A stretch of DNA of 15,319 nucleotides. Source: JACDAN01 sp035697545. GTDB lineage: Bacteria; Actinomycetota; Thermoleophilia; Gaiellales; Gaiellaceae. Of this stretch, positions 5,532 through 12,784 are shown piece after piece. A program made the translations under genes and the position numbers. The stretch lies in NCBI GenBank assembly GCA_035697545.1, contig DASSCT010000041.1, forward strand, positions 1 through 15,319, in the 5' to 3' direction. Position 1 is the stretch's first letter; the number at the start of each line of letters is the position of its first letter. The notes beneath the pieces are model-generated. The model saw only the letters and a list, made by a program, of their open reading frames with translations. It did not search any database and was not told where the DNA came from.

Positions 5532-6977
5532 ATGCAGGTCGCTGCGGCGTCGGATCTGTCTACCGCCGGCGCGGATGTCGTCGGAGTCGCCACCGCGAAC
5601 GATGCGCCCGCCGCCCTCGGTGAGCTCCAGGCTCCCGTGTCCGAGCTGCTTCGTGCCGAGGGTTTCCGGGCGGACGCCGGAGCGGCGACGATGCTTCACC
5701 TCGACGGCACGCGGATCGCGGTCGCCGGGCTCGGCGACGAGATCGATGCCGACGCGGTCCGTTCGGCCGCGGCGGCGGTCGCCCGGCTCCTTCAGCGCCT
5801 TGGTGGCTCGCTCGCGTGGCTGCTGGACGAATCCCAGCCGCTTCCTGTCGAGGAACAGGCGCGTGCGGTGGTCGACGGCATCGTGCTCGGGGGTTACGAC
5901 CCTGGGCGCTGGAAGTCGAGCGGGGACGGGACGGCCACCGTCGAACGGCTCGTATTCGTCGGCTCCGAGGCGGTCGCCGAGACGGCGCGGCAGCACGCGG
6001 CAGTTGCCGCGTGGGCCAACCGGGCCCGGGATCTCGTCAACGAGCCGCCGAACGAGCTCACGCCCGAGCGCATGGCCGAGCATGCCGAGGAGATCGCCTC
6101 GGGCCTCGAGCACCTGAGCGCCGAGTCCTGGGGGCCCGAGCGCCTCGCCGAGCTCGGGATGGGCGCCTTCGGCGCCGTCGGCCAGGGGAGCCACAACCCA
6201 CCGCGGCTCATCGTGCTGCGTTACGAGCCGCCCGGGGCGCGAGACGACGTCCTGCTCGGCCTCGTCGGGAAGACGGTCACCTTCGACACGGGCGGGATCT
6301 CGATCAAGCCGGCGCTCTACATGGAGGACATGAAGGGCGACATGGCCGGCGGCGGCGCCGTGCTCGCCGGGATCGGCGCGATCGCCGAGCTCGGCCTCCC
6401 GCTTCGTGTCCTCGCCGTTCTCGGCGCGGCCGAGAACATGCCCGGAGGAGGCTCCTACCGGCCCGGCGACATCCTGCGCGCCATGAACGGCAAGACGATC
6501 GAGGTCGTGAACACGGACGCGGAGGGCCGCCTCGTGCTCGCCGATGTCCTCTGGTACGCCCGGACCGAGGGCGCGACGCACATCGTCGACTTCGCGACGC
6601 TGACGGGGGTCATGAACAAGGCGCTCGGCGATCTCTACACGGGCGTCTTCGCGAACGACGACGCTTGGCGTGACCAGGTCGTCGCCGCCGGCAACCGCGC
6701 CGGCGACCACGCGTGGGGTTGGCCGATGCACCGGCGCTACCGGCGGCTGATCGACTCCACGTTCGCCGACATGAAGAACCAGTCGATCCGCGGCCAGGCG
6801 TCGCCGGTCTACGCCGCCGAGTTCCTCAAGGAGTTCGTCGGGGACGGCCCCTGGGCGCACATCGACATGGCCGGTCCCGGCTTCCTGAGGTGGACTCGCC
6901 CTGACTACTTTCACGTCCCGGGCGGATCCGGCTACGGCGTGAGGCTGATCGCGGAGCTGGCACGGTCACTGGCGTGA
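5532..6977 (+). CDS. pepA: Leucyl aminopeptidase (M17 family)
   Basis: A 481-residue cytosolic di-metal aminopeptidase that removes N-terminal residues from peptides. All M17 catalytic residues are visible: Lys247 and Asp252 in VGKTVTFDTGG, Lys259 in ISIKP, Asp270 in DMKGDM, and Asp329, Glu331 and Arg333 in the signature NTDAEGRL (327-334). GGSYRPGD (306-313) and the C-terminal AHIDMAGPGF are also family landmarks. The less conserved N-terminal macro-like domain covers about residues 1-160, and the length is normal for the family. The ATG at 5532 has no Shine-Dalgarno site but sits 10 nt after TAGCAT, so a leaderless mRNA is possible. The stop overlaps the next start by 4 nt (GTGA), indicating a co-translated pair with the acyl-CoA dehydrogenase. 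It probably supplies free amino acids from peptides. Confidence 0.96.
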   Translation: MQVAAASDLSTAGADVVGVATANDAPAALGELQAPVSELLRAEGFRADAGAATMLHLDGTRIAVAGLGDEIDADAVRSAAAAVARLLQRLGGSLAWLLDESQPLPVEEQARAVVDGIVLGGYDPGRWKSSGDGTATVERLVFVGSEAVAETARQHAAVAAWANRARDLVNEPPNELTPERMAEHAEEIASGLEHLSAESWGPERLAELGMGAFGAVGQGSHNPPRLIVLRYEPPGARDDVLLGLVGKTVTFDTGGISIKPALYMEDMKGDMAGGGAVLAGIGAIAELGLPLRVLAVLGAAENMPGGGSYRPGDILRAMNGKTIEVVNTDAEGRLVLADVLWYARTEGATHIVDFATLTGVMNKALGDLYTGVFANDDAWRDQVVAAGNRAGDHAWGWPMHRRYRRLIDSTFADMKNQSIRGQASPVYAAEFLKEFVGDGPWAHIDMAGPGFLRWTRPDYFHVPGGSGYGVRLIAELARSLA

Positions 6978-8113
6978 CGCCGAACTACGACCTCTCGGAG
7001 GAGCACGAGCTCGTCCGCCGAACCGTGCGCGACTTCGCCGAGCAGCGGGTCGCGCCCGTGGCGGAGGAGCTCGACCGGGAGCACCGGTTTCCCTACGAGC
7101 TCGTCGCCGAGCTCGCCGAGCTCGGGCTGATGGGGATGACGATCCCGGAGGAATACGGCGGGGCCGGCGCCGACACCCTCTCCTACGCCATTGCCGTCGA
7201 GGAGCTGACCCGCGTGGACTCCTCGGTCGCGATCACCGTCGCGGCGCACCACTCGCTCGGGACGCTCCCGATCTTCCTGTTCGGAACCGAGGAGCAGAAA
7301 CGCGAGTGGCTTCCGGAGCTGGCTTCGGGCGAGAAGCTGGCCGCGTTCGGCCTGACGGAGCCGGAAGCAGGATCCGACGCCGGCGCGACCCGCACCCGCG
7401 CCGAGCTCCAGGACGGCGAGTGGGTCGTCAACGGCTCGAAGATGTTCATTACGAACGCCGGGACCGACATCACATCGTGCGTGACGATCACCGCGCTCAC
7501 CGGCGAGGACGAGATCTCGAACATCATCGTCCCGAACGGCACGCCGGGCTACGAGGTCGCGCCGCCGATGCAGAAGCTCGGCTGGCGCGCGTCCGACACG
7601 CGCGAGCTGTCCTTTCGGGACGTGCGCGTGCCGGAGAAGAACCTCCTCGGCCCGCGCGGGCAGGGGTTCCAGCAGTTCCTGGAGATCCTGGACGGCGGCA
7701 GGATCTCGGTCGCAGCCATGGGCGTTGGGCTCGCGCAGGGCGCCTACGACCTCGCCGTCCAGTACGCGAAGGAGCGTCGGCAGTTCGGGAGGCCGATCGC
7801 CGAGTTCCAGGCCGTGCAGTTCGCCCTCGCGGACATGGCCACGGAGATTGAAGCCGGCCGTACGCTCGTCTACAAGGCCGCGTGGCTCAAGGATCAAGGC
7901 CGGCCGTTCGCGAAGGAGGCAGCGATGGCCAAGCTCTACACGGGCGAGCTCTCCAACCGCGCCGCGAACGCCGCGCTCCAGATCCACGGCGGCTACGGAT
8001 TCATGGACGAGTTTCCGATCTCGAGGCTCTATCGCGACCAGAAGATCCTGGAGATCGGGGAGGGCACGAACGAAGTTCAACGCATGGTGATCGCCAAGCA
8101 CCTCGGCCTCTAG
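6974..8113 (+). CDS. Acyl-CoA dehydrogenase
   Basis: A 379-residue FAD enzyme that introduces a trans-2 double bond into acyl-CoA and passes electrons to ETF. Signatures seen are LTEPEAGSDAGATRTRAE (127-144), FITNAGTD (158-165), KERRQFGRPIAEFQAVQ (266-282) and the C-terminal GGYGFMDEFPISRLYRDQ. The catalytic base is Glu363 in EIGEGTNEVQR, the position of Glu376 in medium-chain acyl-CoA dehydrogenase. Isovaleryl-CoA dehydrogenase lacks Glu there and uses a different one, so this is more likely a short/medium-chain or branched 2-methylacyl enzyme than the leucine-pathway enzyme, despite the hydratase and carboxylase upstream. The GTG start at 6974 overlaps the aminopeptidase stop by 4 nt and implies translational coupling. 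The chain-length specificity is not readable. Confidence 0.95.
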   Translation: MTPNYDLSEEHELVRRTVRDFAEQRVAPVAEELDREHRFPYELVAELAELGLMGMTIPEEYGGAGADTLSYAIAVEELTRVDSSVAITVAAHHSLGTLPIFLFGTEEQKREWLPELASGEKLAAFGLTEPEAGSDAGATRTRAELQDGEWVVNGSKMFITNAGTDITSCVTITALTGEDEISNIIVPNGTPGYEVAPPMQKLGWRASDTRELSFRDVRVPEKNLLGPRGQGFQQFLEILDGGRISVAAMGVGLAQGAYDLAVQYAKERRQFGRPIAEFQAVQFALADMATEIEAGRTLVYKAAWLKDQGRPFAKEAAMAKLYTGELSNRAANAALQIHGGYGFMDEFPISRLYRDQKILEIGEGTNEVQRMVIAKHLGL

Positions 8114-8145
8114 CGCAGCCGCTAGGGGTAGTCGGGCCTCAGTGT

Positions 8146-8151
8146 TAGGGT
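8146..8151 (+). promoter_or_regulatory. Candidate -10 hexamer for the persulfide dioxygenase gene
   Basis: TAGGGT fits the actinobacterial -10 consensus TANNNT and ends 9 nt before the ATG at 8161, which would place transcription start at or very near the ATG. No convincing -35 is seen at 16-19 bp. The 47-bp gap after the acyl-CoA dehydrogenase would allow either its own promoter or readthrough. Confidence 0.35.
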
Positions 8152-8160
8152 GATCGGGAC

Positions 8161-9486
8161 ATGCTCTTCCGCCAGTTCGTCGACGACGACCTGGGCTGTG
8201 CGTCCTATCTCGTAGGAGACGAAGACTCGGGAGAGGCGGTCGTCGTCGACCCGGCCTACGCCGTCGAGCAGTATCTCGAGCAGGCGGAGCGGGACGGCGT
8301 CCGGATCGCCCGCGTGCTCGAGACGCACACCCACGCCGACCACGTCTCCGGCCACGGCCGGCTGGCGCTCGAGCACGCCGTGCCGGTCTCCATTCACCCG
8401 GCTGCCGACGCCGAGTATCCCTTCGACCCCCTCGAGGACGGGGCGACGATCGAGCTCGGCCCGATCTCCATCCGCGTCGTACACACGCCCGGACACCGGC
8501 CGGAGCACTGCTGCTTCGAGGTGATCGACCGGGAGCGCGGAGACGAGCCGTGGCTCACGCTGACCGGGGACTCGCTGTTCGTCGGAGACGCCGCCCGGCC
8601 CGATCTCGCCTCCGAGGCGACCGAGGGCGCGCACGGCCTCTACCGCAGCCTCCAGCGGCTGCTGCAGCTCGACGACGGCGTCGAGGTCTATCCAGGACAT
8701 GTCTCCGGCTCGCTCTGCGGAACCGGCATGAGCTCCAAGGCGTCGACGACCATCGGGTTCGAGCGTCGCTTCAACCAGAAGCTGAGGATGGCGGACGAGG
8801 ACGAGTTCGTCGCCGAGGCGATCAAGACAGGCGTCCGGCCTCCGAACATGGACCGGATCGTGGAGCTGAACCGCGGGCCGTTCGTCGGCGCTCCCGAGCC
8901 GCTCCAGCAGCTGAACGGCGGCTCCGGAGCGGTCCTCGACATCCGTTCCGCGGATGACTTCGCCGCCGGCCACGCGCGCGGCGCGCTCAGCGTGCCGGTC
9001 GAGGGCGGGAACTTCCCCACAAAAGCTGCCTTCGTCCTGCCGCCGAACGAGCGCGTCGTGATCCACGCGGGCAACGCCGAGGAGGCCGAGCGTGCAGCCA
9101 AGGGCCTAAGAGCGGTAGGGATCTTCGATCTGGCCGGCTACCTCGTCGGCCCACCGAGCGAGGAACGAACCGCGCCGGTCGAGTTGGACGAGCTTCGGGA
9201 CCTCGTCGAGACTGGCGCCGTCGAGGTGCTCGACGTCCGGGAGCCGCACGAGCGGGACGAGGGCTACATCCCCGGCAGCCGGAACATCCCGTACCGGCTC
9301 GTCCGGGAGTGGGCCGGCGATCTCCAGCGCGGCAAGCCCGTCGTCACGATCTGCTCCAGCGGCCCCCGCGCAGGGGTGGCCGCCAGCGTGCTGGCGTCGT
9401 CCGGCGTGGACGCGCGACCCGTGCTCCACGGCGGCGTCCCGGATTGGGACGGCGAGACCGTCAGCTTCAGGCGCTGCGGCTCTTAG
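8161..9486 (+). CDS. CstB-like persulfide dioxygenase fused to two rhodanese domains
   Basis: A 441-residue cytosolic protein with an N-terminal metallo-beta-lactamase fold (1-240) of the ETHE1/persulfide dioxygenase type. The metal motif THTHADH gives His56, His58, Asp60 and His61, with further ligands His112, Asp137 and His180. A rhodanese-like domain at about 253-330 lacks its active Cys: the loop reads VVIHAGNAEEAE. The C-terminal rhodanese domain (about 340-435) is intact, with the loop CSSGPR carrying Cys398. Staphylococcus aureus CstB has this same order, including an inactive middle rhodanese, and similar length (about 444). CstB oxidises persulfides and transfers sulfane sulfur to give thiosulfate. 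Cys186 in GSLCGTG lies near the metal site and may correspond to the extra CstB cysteine. The ATG at 8161 matches the usual family start. The last 20 bp overlap the 3' end of the opposing cyclase gene. A sulfide/persulfide detoxification role is inferred. Confidence 0.92.
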   Translation: MLFRQFVDDDLGCASYLVGDEDSGEAVVVDPAYAVEQYLEQAERDGVRIARVLETHTHADHVSGHGRLALEHAVPVSIHPAADAEYPFDPLEDGATIELGPISIRVVHTPGHRPEHCCFEVIDRERGDEPWLTLTGDSLFVGDAARPDLASEATEGAHGLYRSLQRLLQLDDGVEVYPGHVSGSLCGTGMSSKASTTIGFERRFNQKLRMADEDEFVAEAIKTGVRPPNMDRIVELNRGPFVGAPEPLQQLNGGSGAVLDIRSADDFAAGHARGALSVPVEGGNFPTKAAFVLPPNERVVIHAGNAEEAERAAKGLRAVGIFDLAGYLVGPPSEERTAPVELDELRDLVETGAVEVLDVREPHERDEGYIPGSRNIPYRLVREWAGDLQRGKPVVTICSSGPRAGVAASVLASSGVDARPVLHGGVPDWDGETVSFRRCGS

Positions 9487-12400
9487 CGGTCAGCGACTCC
9501 GCCTCGTCGACATAGGCCGAGGCTCCGGCCTCTCGGAAGAACTCGATCGCGGACGAGAGATCGGCGGCGAGCCCTTCGTTCGCGGCGACGAGCTGCGCTT
9601 CGGCCTCGAACGCTCTGGCCCCCATCTGATGAAAGATGGCGACGGCGGCCAGGGGGTCGCCCCGTCCAAGCGCTAGTCCGCCGTCGCGCCATGGAGTCGG
9701 CGTCGGCACGCTTTCGGCGACTGCCTCGAGCTCATCCGTCCGGCCGAGCGCCGACAGGACGACAGCAAGGTCCCAAAACCAGTCGTGTGAGATGTTCAGG
9801 CGTACTCGGCTGCAGAGGTCGACCAGCTCGACCACGAGCGGATCCACGCCAGGCTCGCGCGTAGACCACAGCATGCGGATGTGGAAGGCAAGCGCAGGTA
9901 TGAGAAGCTGCGGATCGGCCGCGCCGCGCGACAGCTGGAGGCAGGTTGCGCTCTCGTCAACCGCTCCGTCAGCGTCGCCCCGCCCCCGCAGAACTAGGGC
10001 GCGACAGGCCCGCCAGGTCGACTCGAGGTAATGGCCGCCCTGTGCCTGGGCGTCCGCGATCCAGTGATCGGCTATATCCGTCATCTCGTCCCAGCGCCCC
10101 TCGATGTACAAGAGCCTGACCAACTGGCTGTCGTGCCACCGGAGCCAGTCGACGCCCGCGAAGCGCTTCCAGGCCTCCTTCATGCGCGTCGTCGCCTCGG
10201 CCGCCTTCGAAAGCTCGCCCAGGTTGTAGTAACCGTCGGCGACGTTGTTGTACGAACGCTGGACATCCGCCGAGTTCAACTGGTCGAAGATCGCGATGCT
10301 CTCCTCGAGGGCGGCGAACCCTTTTCGATCGCCCTTCATCACCCGCCAGGAGCCGCTCGCGCTGAGGACCCGCGCACGAACGTCCTTGAGCTTCAGCTCG
10401 TCGGCCATCGCGAGCGCCTGATGCTCGAACTGCGCGGCGAGCTCGTCACGGTTCCCGAGCCAGTGGAGCCGGAAGAGGCCTGCGTACACACGCGCCTTCG
10501 TCTCCGACAGCGGCAGCGCCTCCGCCAGCTCGGCAGTTCGCCCCAGGCTCTCGAGGACGTCGTCGCCCCGTCCGAGCAGCCAGAAGCTGTCGGCTCGCAT
10601 CAGCTCCGCTTCGGCGGCTCCTTCGCGGTCATCCGCGGCAAGTAGGGCGTCCCGGGCGACCGCCAGCTCGTCCACGTCCCAGACGTCGCCGCCGAACCTT
10701 GCCGCTGCCGCCGCGAGGAGCAGCCTTGGCCGCGCCGGATCGTCCGCCGGCCACAACTCGAGCGCTCGGTCGTAGTCGCGCGCCGCCGCGGCGAACGCGT
10801 TGAGCGAGGCGGTGCGATCGCCGGCGTCCCGCAGGGCCAGCCGTGTCGCGCGCACGAGCTCCTCGGTGTCGCCGCGCCGCGCCCGCACGATCTCGAGCGC
10901 ACTTGCGTAGTGATGGGCGCGCAGGTCCGCGTAGTCCTCGGGCCGTCCGAACGACTCGATCCAGACGGCTGCACGTTGATGCTTCTCGGCCCGGTCGAGT
11001 CTCGGGATCTGGCCGTAGGCCACGTCCCGTACGAGCGTGTGGGCAAAGGAGTACTGGGTATCGCCTGCGATGGACGAGCGCCGCTCTCGCCGGATGAACT
11101 CCCTCCGTTCGAGCCGGTGCAGCGAGTCCTCGAGCTGGGGCGTCCGATCGCTGTCGCCGATTGCCGCCAGGGCGCCCGGCCAGAAGACCTTTCCCACGAC
11201 TGCGGCATCCTGGAGCAGCGCTTTCTCTTCGCCCGCGAGCGCATCGAGACGTGCGGCGATCAGCCCGTGGAGAGACTCTGGAAGAGGCAGGTCGCCGTCA
11301 GCGCCCTCGGCCGCGATTCGCGCGAACTCCTCGGCGTAGAGCGGATTGCCCCCGGCACGCTCGAGCAATCGCGTCTGAAGCTCAGCCGGCAGCACCGCGC
11401 GGTCGAGGAGCTCGTGAAGAAGCCTGGCCGTCTCTTCTTCGGACAGCGGCGCCAGTGAGATCGTCGCCGCGTTCGGCTTCCCGCCACCCCAGCCAGGGCG
11501 GCGAGCCAGCAGCTCGGGCCTTGCGGTGGCGACGACGAGGATCGGAACGGCGCCGGCCCAGTCGACGAGATAGTCGACGAAATCGAGCAGACCATCGTCC
11601 CCCCAGTGCAGGTCTTCGAACACGAGGACGAGCGGGTCGAGCTCGGCGAGCCCTTCGAAGAAACGGCGCCAAGCGGCGAAGCTCTCCGTGCGCCGGTCAG
11701 TCCCGAGCTCGCCCGGGTCACCGAGACCGAGCAGGGGTCTCAGCTGCCGCGTTACCCATTGCGCTTCCTCTTCGTCCGGCACGGCTTCGTCGACGACGAC
11801 CTGCAACTTCGCCTCCGCCCGCTCCTCGGGCTCACCTTCGAGGATTCCCGCGTGAGCCTTCACGATCTCTGCGAGAGCCCAGAACGCGACACCCTCGCCG
11901 TACGGAAGGCACCTGCCCTGACGCCAGTAGATGAGGTCGGGTTGAGCCTCGACCGAGGAAAAGAGCTCGTGCACGAGCCGGCTCTTTCCGATTCCCGGCA
12001 CGCCGACGAGGGTCACGAGCTGCGGTGCTCGCTGGTGCCGAACCCGGTCGAGTGCGTCGACCAGAAGATTGAGCTCCCGCTCCCTCCCGACCAATGCGGT
12101 CCGCGGCTCGAAGCTGACATCCGACCCGTAGCGGGAACGCGCTTCAACTGCCTCCCACACCGGTACGGGCGCCGCCTTCCCCTTGGCTTCGACGGCCGGC
12201 AGTTCCCGATACTCGATCACGCGGGATGTGGCGTTGTAGGTCGTTTCGCCGACGAGGACGCCGTTCACCGGCGCCGCCGTCTGTAGCCGCGACGCGGTAT
12301 TGACGACGTCGCCGGCAACGAGGCCTTGCTCGGCCCCTGGGCGCGGCTCGAGCGAGACGAGCACTTCTCCCGTGTTAACCGCGACACGGACCTCGAGGTC

Positions 12401-12688
12401 GCCCTCCTCGCGGATCCAGTCACGTATCGCGAGCGCAGCGCGGACCGCTCGCTCCGGGTCGTCCTCGTGCGCCACGGGCGCGCCGAACACCGCCATCACC
12501 GCGTCGCCGATCACTTTCTCGACGGTCCCGCCACGTCGTTCGAGCTCGGACCGGAGCCGATCGTGAAAGGGCCGCAGCATTGCCTCGACGTCCTCCGGGT
12601 CGAGCGCCTCGGCGCGTGATGTGAAGCCGACGAGATCGGCGAACACGATGCTGACGACCTTGCGCTCCCGGCGCCTTGGGGTGGCCAT
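9467..12688 (-). CDS. Class III nucleotide cyclase - AAA-type ATPase - TPR regulatory protein
   Basis: A 1073-residue soluble multidomain protein. Cyclase homology domain at 8-180: metal Asp18 in IVFADLVGFT, Lys58 and metal Asp62 in EKVIGDAVMAVFG, and Asn130/Arg134 in GDVVNTASRL. The second base-recognition position (Asp1018 of mammalian adenylate cyclase) is Leu123 instead of Asp or Thr, so ATP is likely but not certain as substrate. An ATPase module follows from about 197: Walker A GVPGIGKS (229-236), Walker B LVLVFEDLHW (353-362), then a winged-helix-like region. Residues from about 620 to the end are Ala/Leu-rich helical pairs typical of TPR repeats. This order occurs in actinobacterial and soluble-adenylyl-cyclase-like proteins and suggests a sensor making cyclic nucleotide. 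The ATG at 12688 was chosen because MATPRRRERKVVSIVFADLVGFT is the usual start; the longer frame to 12733 runs into the hairpin. No transmembrane segment is seen. Confidence 0.92.
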   Translation of the reverse strand: MATPRRRERKVVSIVFADLVGFTSRAEALDPEDVEAMLRPFHDRLRSELERRGGTVEKVIGDAVMAVFGAPVAHEDDPERAVRAALAIRDWIREEGDLEVRVAVNTGEVLVSLEPRPGAEQGLVAGDVVNTASRLQTAAPVNGVLVGETTYNATSRVIEYRELPAVEAKGKAAPVPVWEAVEARSRYGSDVSFEPRTALVGRERELNLLVDALDRVRHQRAPQLVTLVGVPGIGKSRLVHELFSSVEAQPDLIYWRQGRCLPYGEGVAFWALAEIVKAHAGILEGEPEERAEAKLQVVVDEAVPDEEEAQWVTRQLRPLLGLGDPGELGTDRRTESFAAWRRFFEGLAELDPLVLVFEDLHWGDDGLLDFVDYLVDWAGAVPILVVATARPELLARRPGWGGGKPNAATISLAPLSEEETARLLHELLDRAVLPAELQTRLLERAGGNPLYAEEFARIAAEGADGDLPLPESLHGLIAARLDALAGEEKALLQDAAVVGKVFWPGALAAIGDSDRTPQLEDSLHRLERREFIRRERRSSIAGDTQYSFAHTLVRDVAYGQIPRLDRAEKHQRAAVWIESFGRPEDYADLRAHHYASALEIVRARRGDTEELVRATRLALRDAGDRTASLNAFAAAARDYDRALELWPADDPARPRLLLAAAAARFGGDVWDVDELAVARDALLAADDREGAAEAELMRADSFWLLGRGDDVLESLGRTAELAEALPLSETKARVYAGLFRLHWLGNRDELAAQFEHQALAMADELKLKDVRARVLSASGSWRVMKGDRKGFAALEESIAIFDQLNSADVQRSYNNVADGYYNLGELSKAAEATTRMKEAWKRFAGVDWLRWHDSQLVRLLYIEGRWDEMTDIADHWIADAQAQGGHYLESTWRACRALVLRGRGDADGAVDESATCLQLSRGAADPQLLIPALAFHIRMLWSTREPGVDPLVVELVDLCSRVRLNISHDWFWDLAVVLSALGRTDELEAVAESVPTPTPWRDGGLALGRGDPLAAVAIFHQMGARAFEAEAQLVAANEGLAADLSSAIEFFREAGASAYVDEAESLTAKSRSA

Positions 12689-12696
12689 AACTGCCG

Positions 12697-12702
12697 AGTC
12701 TA
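12697..12702 (-). promoter_or_regulatory. Candidate -10 hexamer for the cyclase gene
   Basis: On the minus strand TAGACT (TANNNT pattern) is followed by 8 nt and then the ATG at 12688, with no Shine-Dalgarno site between. This suggests a leaderless transcript. It lies immediately downstream of the hairpin at 12710-12748, consistent with one unit ending and the next beginning here. A clear -35 is not visible. Confidence 0.4.
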
Positions 12703-12709
12703 CGAGCCG

Positions 12710-12748
12710 AAAGGCCGGTAGACGGCGCCGCACACCGCCCCGGCCTTT
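12710..12748 (-). terminator. Probable transcription terminator of the threonine ammonia-lyase unit
   Basis: AAAGGCCGG (12710-12718) and CCGGCCTTT (12740-12748) form a perfect 9-bp GC-rich stem with a 21-nt interior that contains the self-complementary GGCGCC. On the minus strand it lies 36 bp after the threonine ammonia-lyase stop and ends in CCTTTCGG, a very short U-run. It is the only strong hairpin in the 96-bp gap before the cyclase start. Confidence 0.45.
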
Positions 12749-12784
12749 CCCTTCAACAAGACGGGCGTGTCGTGGTATTTCTTC

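Noticed and set aside
5490..6914. 474-residue minus-strand open frame opposite the aminopeptidase gene.
   Set aside because: Asp/Arg/Gly-rich antisense shadow of a clearly recognised M17 gene, with no family motif.
6932..8101. 389-residue minus-strand open frame opposite the acyl-CoA dehydrogenase gene.
   Set aside because: Antisense shadow typical of high-GC DNA; the plus strand has complete family signatures.
8122..9066. 314-residue minus-strand open frame opposite the persulfide dioxygenase gene.
   Set aside because: Antisense shadow; no recognisable domain, and it overlaps the metal-site coding region.
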